A DNA stretch of 5,600 bases from an uncultured Erysipelotrichaceae bacterium. Lineage in GTDB: Bacteria > Bacillota_I > Bacilli_A > Erysipelotrichales > Coprobacillaceae. The stretch covers positions 1 to 5,600 of the forward strand of contig UQVG01000147.1 of NCBI GenBank assembly GCA_900544435.1, written 5' to 3'. The translations under genes and the position numbers were made by a program. Positions 1 to 5,600 of the stretch are shown one piece after another; the stretch's first letter is position 1, and each line of letters begins with the position of its first letter. A model generated the notes under the pieces. The model was not told the origin of the DNA. It did not search any database and saw only the letters and a list, made by a program, of their open reading frames with translations.

Positions 1-292
1 TAAATGGTCTGATGACCATGTGGCTTGTCTTGTACTTGCAAGTGGAGGTTATCCAGGAAAATACGAAAAAGGACTTGAAATTAAAAATATTGACAAAGTA
101 AGTGATGATATTGTTGTTTTCCATGCGGGAACAGCTTTAAAAGATGGTAAACTTGTCACAAATGGCGGACGTGTTTTAAATGTGTGTGCAAAAGGAGCAA
201 ATTTACAAGAAGCACTTGCGAAAGTCTATGAAACTGCTACAATTATTACATTCGATGGTATGTACTATCGTCATGATATTGGACTTAGATAG
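1..292 (+). CDS. purD: Phosphoribosylamine-glycine ligase (GAR synthetase), C-terminal part, 5' end outside window
   Basis: PurD joins glycine to 5-phosphoribosylamine using ATP to give GAR, an early step of de novo purine synthesis in the cytoplasm. Only the last 96 codons are present, read from base 2 to the TAG at 290-292. They match the C-terminal GARS domain: the ASGGYPGKYEKG motif near the start, then VFHAGT, VTNGGRVLNV, and a tail of the form FDGMYYRHDIG, the usual end of PurD. The ATP-grasp core lies upstream of the window. An in-frame GTG at base 20 falls inside this conserved domain, so it is not the start. The stop overlaps the ribosome binding site of purL, which points to a shared transcript. 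The domain is intact to its normal end, with no frameshift. The identification is firm; the start and the N-terminal two thirds cannot be judged. Confidence 0.95.
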   Translation, partial: KWSDDHVACLVLASGGYPGKYEKGLEIKNIDKVSDDIVVFHAGTALKDGKLVTNGGRVLNVCAKGANLQEALAKVYETATIITFDGMYYRHDIGLR

Positions 293-297
293 GAGAG
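291..297 (+). promoter_or_regulatory. Shine-Dalgarno site for purL
   Basis: The AGGAGAG at 291-297 is a strong match to the 3' end of 16S rRNA and lies 6 bases before the ATG at 304. It begins inside the purD stop codon, so ribosomes ending purD are placed to start purL. It supports 304 as the purL start. Confidence 0.85.
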
Positions 298-303
298 AAC
301 TCT

Positions 304-3300
304 ATGACAAATGTAAGAAGAATTTATGTAGAAAAAAGAAAAGAATACGCAACAGAAGCGCATGAAATTCAAACCAACCTCGTTGAACAATTAGGTTTAA
401 CAATTCATTCACTTCGTATTGTTCATCGTTATGATGTACAAGGAATTAGTGAAGAAATCTTACAACAAGGAATTAATACAATTCTTGCTGAACCAATGGT
501 GGATCATGTTTATGATGAAACATTTCCAATGAGTGAAAAAGAATCTGTTTTTGCAATTGAATTTTTACCAGGTCAATATGATCAACGCGCTGATTCATGC
601 GAACAATGTTTCCAAATTCTAACAGGAACATCTTCAACAAAAGTAAGATGTGCCAAACTTATTGTAGTAGACATTGATAAAAATGAAGATGTTTTAAATC
701 AAATCAAACATTATTTAATTAATCCTGTTGATCAAAGAATTGCTTCTTTAGAAAAACCAGAACATTTAAATGATGAAACACCTGATATTAAACCTGTACT
801 AACTTTAACTGGATTTAATGATTTAGATGAAGTAGGATTAAATCAATTCTTAAAAGATAATGGAATGGCTATGAATCTTGATGATTTAAAAGTAACTCAA
901 GATTACTTTAAAAATGAAGAACATAGAGATCCTACTGAAACAGAAATTAAAGTATTAGATACATATTGGTCAGATCACTGTCGTCATACAACATTTGCGA
1001 CAGTTATTACAGATATTGATATTCAAAATGGTGCTTTTAAAGAAATCTTAGAAAAAGATATTGAAAGCTATAAAACAAGCAGACATGCCGTTTATGGGGT
1101 AAATACAACAAGACCTCTTACTTTAATGGATCTTGCAACGATTTCAATGAAAGAACTTCGTAAAAAAGGATATCTTGATGATATGGAAGTTTCTGAAGAA
1201 ATTAATGCATGTTCTATTGAAATCACTGTTCATACAAATCAAGGAGATGAACAATGGTTATTAATGTTTAAAAATGAAACACATAACCATCCTACAGAAA
1301 TCGAACCATTTGGGGGAGCTGCTACATGTTTAGGTGGAGCTATTCGTGACCCACTTTCAGGACGTGCTTATGTTTACCAATCAATGCGTATTACTGGAGC
1401 AGGTGATCCAAGAAAAACATTGGCAGAAACAACGCCAGGTAAATTACCACAAAGAAAAATTTGTCAAGAAGCCGCTCATGGTTTTTCAAGTTATGGTAAC
1501 CAAATCGGGTTAACAACAGGTTATGTTCATGAAATCTACGATGAAGGTTATATCGCTAAACGTATGGAAGTAGGAGCTGTTGTGGCTGCTGCACCAAAAG
1601 AACAAGTAAAACGTTTAGAACCACAAAATGGACAAATCGTCTTATTAATTGGTGGACGTACAGGACGTGATGGTATTGGTGGTGCTACAGGTTCTTCAAA
1701 ATCTCATGATGTAAAATCTATTGAAACAGCAGGTGCTGAAGTTCAAAAAGGAAATCCTGTTGAAGAAAGAAAAATTCAAAGATTATTTAGAAATAAAGCA
1801 GTCTCAGAAAAAGTTGTTAGATGTAATGACTTTGGAGCTGGTGGAGTTTGTGTTGCCGTTGGTGAACTTGCTCCAGGACTTGATATTGATTTAGATGCTG
1901 TTTTGAAAAAATATGATGGTTTAACAGGTACAGAACTTGCTATTAGTGAATCACAAGAACGTATGGCCATTGTTGTTAATGACTATGATGTTGATTTCAT
2001 TAAAGAAGAATGTGCAAAAGAAAACTTAGAAGTTGTTCAAGTTGCAACTGTCACAGATACAAATCGTTTAGTGATGAAACACATGGGTAAGGATATTGTT
2101 AATATTTCTCGTGATTTCTTAGATGCTGCAGGAGCAAAACGTTATCAAAATATTGAAGTTGAATTACCAGACTTTGAAAGCACACCATTTGATGAAGAAG
2201 AAAGAACTGATTTTGTTGATACAACAAAAGAAGTATTATCAAGATTATCTGTTGCTTCGCAAAAAGGTCTTGTTGAAAGATTTGACTCATCTATTGGAAA
2301 TGGTACAGTTTTATCTCCTTATGGTGGACGTACATACCACACAGAAACAGAAGGAATGGCTGCTTTAATTCCTGTTTTAGGAAAAGAAACAACAACTGCT
2401 TCTTTAATGGCTTATGGTTATAATCCAAAAATTTCTAAATGGTCACCATATCATGGTGCTATGTATGCTGTTGTTGAAAGTGTAGCTAAGATTGTTGCAA
2501 TGGGTGGAAATTATCATACAATTCGTTTTTCATTCCAAGAATATTTTGAAAAATTATTAGATGATCCAAAACGTTGGGGTAAACCATTAGCTGCTTTACT
2601 TGGAGCTAATCGTGTTCAACAAGAATTGAAACTTCCATCAATTGGTGGTAAAGATTCGATGTCAGGAACATTTGAAAATATTTCAGTTCCACCAACACTT
2701 GTTTCTTTTGCGATTACAGCAAGTGATGTTCATGATGTTATGACACCAGAAGCAAAAGAAGCTGGACATATTTTAGCGGAAGTTCAAATTAAAAAAGATC
2801 AATTTAGAGTCTTTGATTTTGATCATTTACAAAAACAATACGATGCTATTCAAGATTTAATGAAACAAAAGAAAATTTATTCAGCCTATACAGTTAAAGA
2901 TGGTGGTGTGATTGAAGCTGTTTGTAAAATGGCTTTTGGTAATGGCTTAGGAGCTGCTTTCAATACAGATTATTCACTTGCTTCTTATGTTGAAAAGAAT
3001 TATGGAAATATCATTGTTGAAGTAAAATCTGAAAAAGATCTTGCAGGTTTAGATTATCGTGTTGTAGCTACTTTAAATGATAGTGATAAATTCTCTTATG
3101 GTATGGATACAATTGCTATTCAAGATGCTTATGCAATCAATAAAGCACCATTAGAAAGTGTTTATCCTACAAGAGAAAAAGCACCTACACAAGATATTAA
3201 AGTTGCTGAATGTAAAACAAGATCAACTTTAAAAGCAAAACAATATATTGAAACACCATTAGTTGTTATTCCAGTATTCCCAGGAACAAACTGTGAATAT

Positions 3301-4059
3301 GATTCAAAACGTGCTTTTGAAAAAGCAGGAGCAAAGGTTGAACTTGTTTTAATTAGAAATAAAACAGAAGAAATGTTAAAAACATCTATTGATGAATTGG
3401 AAAATGCCATCAAACGTGCTAATATTGTGATGCTACCAGGAGGATTCTCTGCTGGTGATGAACCTGAAGGTTCAGGTAAATTTATTGCAACAGTTTTAAG
3501 AAATCCAAGATTAAAAGCTGCAATTAGTGATTTATTAGATAATAGAGATGGTTTAATGATTGGTATTTGTAATGGATTCCAAGCACTTATTAAATTAGGA
3601 TTACTTCCATATGGTGAAATTAGAGATATGTCTGAAAATGATGCAACTCTTACATTCAATACCATTGGACGTCACTTATCTCAATTTGTAGATACACGTA
3701 TTGGTTCTGTTAAATCACCATGGCTTGCTAATGTTAATGTGGGAGATGTTCATGTTATTCCTATTTCTCATGGAGAAGGACGTTTTGTTGCTCCTAAAGA
3801 AGTTATTGATGAATTATTTGCTAATGGACAAGTATTCTCTCAATACGTTGATCCTAATCGTAAAGTTACAATGCAAACACCATACAATCCAAATGGTTCA
3901 ATGTATGCAATCGAAGGTATTGTTTCTCGTGATGGTCGTGTACTTGGTAAAATGGGACATAGTGAACGTCAAGGAGAAAATCGTTTTAAAAATGTTTATG
4001 GTGAAATGGATCAAAAATTATTTGAAGCTGGTGTAAATTATTTTAGAGGTGGTAAATAG
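304..4059 (+). CDS. purL: Phosphoribosylformylglycinamidine (FGAM) synthase, single-chain form
   Basis: PurL converts FGAR, glutamine and ATP to FGAM, glutamate and ADP, the fourth step of purine synthesis. At 1251 aa it is the large one-chain type (Salmonella PurL is near 1295), not the split PurS/PurQ/PurL of Bacillus. By family comparison the order is: a PurS-like N-terminal domain (about 1-150); a linker that runs into YWSDHCRH at 221-228; a first PurM-like half with the nucleotide/Mg motif NETHNHPTEIEPFGGAAT (324-341), GRTGRDGIGGATGSS (451-465), NDFGAGGV (508-515) and ISESQERM (547-554); a second PurM-like half with GGKDSMSG (781-788); and a class I glutamine amidotransferase domain from about 984. 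That domain has PGTNCE (993-998), LPGGFSAGDE (1044-1053) and GICNGFQ (1087-1093), with Cys1089 the expected nucleophile, and GHSER (1218-1222), giving His1219 and Glu1221 as the rest of the triad. All key residues are present and the frame is unbroken. The ATG follows a strong ribosome binding site. The length and the GHSER variant fit the Gram-positive single-chain clade. Confidence 0.97.
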   Translation: MTNVRRIYVEKRKEYATEAHEIQTNLVEQLGLTIHSLRIVHRYDVQGISEEILQQGINTILAEPMVDHVYDETFPMSEKESVFAIEFLPGQYDQRADSCEQCFQILTGTSSTKVRCAKLIVVDIDKNEDVLNQIKHYLINPVDQRIASLEKPEHLNDETPDIKPVLTLTGFNDLDEVGLNQFLKDNGMAMNLDDLKVTQDYFKNEEHRDPTETEIKVLDTYWSDHCRHTTFATVITDIDIQNGAFKEILEKDIESYKTSRHAVYGVNTTRPLTLMDLATISMKELRKKGYLDDMEVSEEINACSIEITVHTNQGDEQWLLMFKNETHNHPTEIEPFGGAATCLGGAIRDPLSGRAYVYQSMRITGAGDPRKTLAETTPGKLPQRKICQEAAHGFSSYGNQIGLTTGYVHEIYDEGYIAKRMEVGAVVAAAPKEQVKRLEPQNGQIVLLIGGRTGRDGIGGATGSSKSHDVKSIETAGAEVQKGNPVEERKIQRLFRNKAVSEKVVRCNDFGAGGVCVAVGELAPGLDIDLDAVLKKYDGLTGTELAISESQERMAIVVNDYDVDFIKEECAKENLEVVQVATVTDTNRLVMKHMGKDIVNISRDFLDAAGAKRYQNIEVELPDFESTPFDEEERTDFVDTTKEVLSRLSVASQKGLVERFDSSIGNGTVLSPYGGRTYHTETEGMAALIPVLGKETTTASLMAYGYNPKISKWSPYHGAMYAVVESVAKIVAMGGNYHTIRFSFQEYFEKLLDDPKRWGKPLAALLGANRVQQELKLPSIGGKDSMSGTFENISVPPTLVSFAITASDVHDVMTPEAKEAGHILAEVQIKKDQFRVFDFDHLQKQYDAIQDLMKQKKIYSAYTVKDGGVIEAVCKMAFGNGLGAAFNTDYSLASYVEKNYGNIIVEVKSEKDLAGLDYRVVATLNDSDKFSYGMDTIAIQDAYAINKAPLESVYPTREKAPTQDIKVAECKTRSTLKAKQYIETPLVVIPVFPGTNCEYDSKRAFEKAGAKVELVLIRNKTEEMLKTSIDELENAIKRANIVMLPGGFSAGDEPEGSGKFIATVLRNPRLKAAISDLLDNRDGLMIGICNGFQALIKLGLLPYGEIRDMSENDATLTFNTIGRHLSQFVDTRIGSVKSPWLANVNVGDVHVIPISHGEGRFVAPKEVIDELFANGQVFSQYVDPNRKVTMQTPYNPNGSMYAIEGIVSRDGRVLGKMGHSERQGENRFKNVYGEMDQKLFEAGVNYFRGGK
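4045..4052 (+). promoter_or_regulatory. Shine-Dalgarno site for purB, inside the end of purL
   Basis: AGAGGTGG lies within the last codons of purL, 8 bases before the ATG at 4061. It decides the purB start: an in-frame GTG at 4049 falls inside this site and so could not be served by it, whereas the ATG is at a normal distance. Its place within purL suggests that purB translation is coupled to passage of ribosomes through the purL end. Confidence 0.75.
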
Positions 4060-4060
4060 A

Positions 4061-5440
4061 ATGGATAAACAACAATTTGAATGTTTTACATTAAGTCCTT
4101 TAGATGGACGTTATGCAAGTATTAAAGATGCTTTAGGTGAATATTTTTCTGAGTATGCTTTAGTAAAATATCGTGTTTTTGTTGAAATTCAATGGTTAAA
4201 ATTCTTAATTGAAAATGTTGAAAGTGATGTACTTTCTAAATTCAACAAAGATAATTTAGGACAAATTGAAGCTATTTCAAAAGATTTCAATTATGATTCT
4301 TTTAAAGCAATTAAGGATATTGAATCTGTTACAAGACATGATGTCAAAGCAGTAGAATATTTTATTGGAAATCAATTAAAAGATATGGGTTATGATTATT
4401 TAATCAGCTTTGTTCATATTGGATGTACTTCAGAAGATATTAATAATACATCTTATGCTTGTATGATCAAACATGGTTTAAATGATGTTTGGTTAAAGAA
4501 AGCAAAAGAATTTACTGCTATTATTAATAAGTGGGCTGTTGAACATAAAAATGATGCGATGTTAGCTCATACACATGGTCAACCTGCAACACCAACAACA
4601 ATTGGTAAGGAATTTAAGGTTTACGCTTATCGTTTTACTTCAAGTATTGAAAATATTGAAAATATTAAAATTAAAGCTAAATTTAATGGGGCAACAGGGA
4701 ACTATAGTGCTATTTTAACAGCATTCCCTCAATTAGATTGGCAAACTCTTAATAAAAAATTTGTAGAAGAATATTTAGGATTAACATATAATCCTTTAAC
4801 AACACAAATTGAAAGTCATGATTATACATGTCATATTTTAGATGGTATCCGTCATTTCAATAATGTGTTAGTGGACTTTGATGTTGATATGTGGTTATAT
4901 ATTTCAATGGAATACTTCAAACAAATTCCTGTAAAAGGAGAAGTAGGAAGTAGTACAATGCCTCATAAAGTCAATCCAATTCGTTTTGAAAATTCAGAAG
5001 CAAATGTTGATATGTCTAATAATATTTGCGTTGGTTTATCAAATAAATTACCTAAATCACGTATGCAAAGAGATTTATCAGATAGTTCAAGTCAAAGAAA
5101 TATTGGTTTAGCTTTTGGTTATTCTTTACAAGCAATTAGTGAAACAACAAATGGTTTAGCTAAATGTGTTGTTAATAAAGATAAACTTGCAGCTGACTTA
5201 AATGAAAAATGGGAAGTTCTTGCTGAACCAATTCAAACAATGCTTAGAAAATATGGTATTTCTGATGCTTATGATCAATTAAAAGAACTTACAAGAGGTA
5301 AAAACATTTCACAAGAAGCAATCATGGAATTTGCAAAAGGATTAGATGTTTTATCAGATGAAGATCGTCAAACTTTATTAGATATGACACCTGCAAGTTA
5401 TATTGGTTATGCTTCTGACTTATGTGATATTGATTTATAA
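4061..5440 (+). CDS. purB: Adenylosuccinate lyase, Escherichia coli-like type
   Basis: PurB releases fumarate from SAICAR to give AICAR, and from adenylosuccinate to give AMP. It belongs to the fumarase/aspartase superfamily, normally a homotetramer with active sites shared between subunits. The protein is 459 aa, close to the E. coli enzyme (456) and longer than the Bacillus type (about 430). Visible motifs: SPLDGRY (12-18); RHDVKAVEYF (92-101); CTSEDINN (122-129); HTHGQPATPTTIGKE (170-184), where His172 lines up with the catalytic His171 of E. coli; NGATGNY (209-215); the superfamily signature GSSTMPHKVNP (296-306), where Ser297 lines up with E. coli Ser295 on the mobile catalytic loop; and SRMQRDLSDSS (333-343). 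The end, with LAEPIQT, ELTRGK and MTPASYIG, also follows the E. coli protein. The ATG at 4061 is preferred to an in-frame GTG at 4049 because of the ribosome binding site, and the N-terminus then aligns with E. coli. It begins one base after the purL stop, so it is almost certainly co-transcribed. Confidence 0.96.
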   Translation: MDKQQFECFTLSPLDGRYASIKDALGEYFSEYALVKYRVFVEIQWLKFLIENVESDVLSKFNKDNLGQIEAISKDFNYDSFKAIKDIESVTRHDVKAVEYFIGNQLKDMGYDYLISFVHIGCTSEDINNTSYACMIKHGLNDVWLKKAKEFTAIINKWAVEHKNDAMLAHTHGQPATPTTIGKEFKVYAYRFTSSIENIENIKIKAKFNGATGNYSAILTAFPQLDWQTLNKKFVEEYLGLTYNPLTTQIESHDYTCHILDGIRHFNNVLVDFDVDMWLYISMEYFKQIPVKGEVGSSTMPHKVNPIRFENSEANVDMSNNICVGLSNKLPKSRMQRDLSDSSSQRNIGLAFGYSLQAISETTNGLAKCVVNKDKLAADLNEKWEVLAEPIQTMLRKYGISDAYDQLKELTRGKNISQEAIMEFAKGLDVLSDEDRQTLLDMTPASYIGYASDLCDIDL

Positions 5441-5574
5441 TGATTGATCGTCGCGCAATAAATATTTTATATAATGATCAAGTTGGCAAAAAGCTGGTAG
5501 AAGACTTCTATCAGCTTCTTGTTGTTTATAGTCAAAATGAAAAAAGGCTCCGTGTCAATAGTGGAGGGGCTTAA
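5440..5574 (+). CDS. Possible 44-codon reading frame starting on the purB stop (hypothetical, perhaps a truncated gene)
   Basis: An ATG at 5440-5442 overlaps the purB stop by one base (TAATG), an arrangement typical of coupled translation, and the frame stays open to a TAA at 5572-5574. The peptide starts MIDRRAINILYNDQ and continues with KKLVEDFYQLLVVYS. No signal peptide or membrane segment is evident. I do not recognise it with confidence. The LYNDQ-VGKKLVED stretch faintly recalls the start of HipA-like kinases, but that is only a resemblance by eye. Against it: there is no ribosome binding site before the ATG, and the frame runs through a stem-loop that looks like the operon terminator. 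If the possible insertion-sequence end at 5546 is real, this could be the 5' stub of a gene cut by that element. Otherwise it may simply be chance. Confidence 0.2.
   Translation: MIDRRAINILYNDQVGKKLVEDFYQLLVVYSQNEKRLRVNSGGA
5491..5527 (+). terminator. Probable rho-independent terminator of the purine operon, possibly bidirectional
   Basis: The stem-loop at 5491-5517 pairs AAGCTGGTAGAA with TTCTATCAGCTT: twelve pairs, one a G-U wobble, closing on a three-base loop (GAC), or eleven pairs with a five-base loop. It is followed on the + strand by a T-rich but interrupted tail, CTTGTTGTTT (5518-5527). Read on the - strand, the stem ends in an unbroken run of five T (complement of 5488-5492), so it may stop transcription from both sides. 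It lies 50 bases after the purB stop, where an operon end is expected. Confidence 0.7.
5546..5570. mobile_element. Possible insertion-sequence end (ISL3-like terminal repeat), rest outside window
   Basis: The stretch beginning GGCTCCGTGTCAATAGTGG resembles, from memory, the GGCTCTxTGTCAA-type terminal repeats of ISL3-family elements. The eight bases before it (5538-5545) are TGAAAAAA, which would be the target duplication. No transposase and no second terminal repeat are visible, so this rests on a short motif at the window edge. It could equally be ordinary intergenic sequence or part of a terminator region. Confidence 0.2.
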
Positions 5575-5598
5575 GAGATAGCGAAAGCTATCTCTTTT
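5573..5598 (+). terminator. Perfect 10-bp hairpin with GAAA loop and T-rich tail, likely terminator
   Basis: AAGAGATAGC (5573-5582) pairs without mismatch with GCTATCTCTT (5587-5596) around a GAAA tetraloop (5583-5586), a very stable loop in RNA. The right arm runs into TTTT (5595-5598) and then CT at the window edge, so the full tail cannot be seen. This is the form of a + strand intrinsic terminator. It could be a second stop for the purine operon or, if an insertion sequence begins at 5546, a hairpin just inside it that blocks outside transcription from entering the transposase gene. Confidence 0.55.
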
Positions 5599-5600
5599 CT

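Noticed and set aside
20..292. Complete 90-aa gene starting at GTG 20
   Set aside because: The frame is open to the window edge and the sequence is the conserved C-terminal domain of PurD, so it is a truncated view of a longer gene.
3162..3665. 167-codon open frame on the minus strand inside purL
   Set aside because: It lies opposite the conserved glutaminase domain, has no recognisable motifs, and is explained as a shadow of purL codon use.
3701..4036. 111-codon + strand frame rich in Met and Leu inside purL
   Set aside because: Out-of-frame reading of conserved purL sequence; its skewed composition is typical of a frame shadow.
4049..4060. GTG start for purB four codons upstream of the ATG
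   Set aside because: It overlaps the ribosome binding site itself, whereas the ATG at 4061 is correctly spaced and aligns with the E. coli PurB N-terminus.
5444..5475. Promoter after purB: a perfect TATAAT at 5470-5475 with TTGATC at 5444-5449
   Set aside because: The spacer is 20 bases, too long for a normal promoter; AT-rich DNA gives TATAAT by chance, and a transcript would run straight into the terminator hairpins.
5444..5481. Inverted repeat TTGATC / GATCAA
   Set aside because: Only six pairs around a 26-base loop; too weak to call an operator or RNA structure.

Overview
The window is the 3' part of a de novo purine biosynthesis operon, all on the + strand, followed by a short non-coding region. 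The DNA is AT-rich (roughly one third G+C by eye), uses the standard bacterial code (TGG for Trp, no in-frame TGA) and has purine-rich Shine-Dalgarno sites. This suggests a low-GC Gram-positive bacterium (Bacillota). A one-chain PurL about 1250 residues long with an Escherichia coli-like PurB fits gut Erysipelotrichia or clostridial relatives better than Bacillus, which splits FGAM synthase into PurS, PurQ and PurL and has a shorter PurB. The lineage is an inference; the sequence does not name the species.

Layout. Positions 1-292 hold the last 96 codons of purD (GAR synthetase), which begins upstream of the window. After an 11-base gap that contains the ribosome binding site comes a complete purL (304-4059, 1251 aa; FGAM synthase with its own glutaminase domain). 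One base after the purL stop comes a complete purB (4061-5440, 459 aa; adenylosuccinate lyase). Positions 5441-5600 hold a stem-loop that looks like a two-way transcription terminator (5491-5517), a possible tiny reading frame that starts on the purB stop codon (5440-5574), a weak candidate for an insertion-sequence end starting at 5546, and a perfect 10-bp hairpin with a GAAA loop (5573-5596) at the window edge.

How the genes work together. PurD makes GAR from phosphoribosylamine and glycine. After formylation by a transformylase not in this window, PurL converts FGAR to FGAM using glutamine and ATP. PurB acts later, releasing fumarate from SAICAR, and again in the branch from IMP to AMP. 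The tight spacing suggests one transcript with coupled translation. The operon promoter and any purine-responsive control must lie upstream, because no convincing promoter or riboswitch is seen here.

I found no new biological system. The core is ordinary purine metabolism, and the only places that merit a second look are in the last 160 bases.
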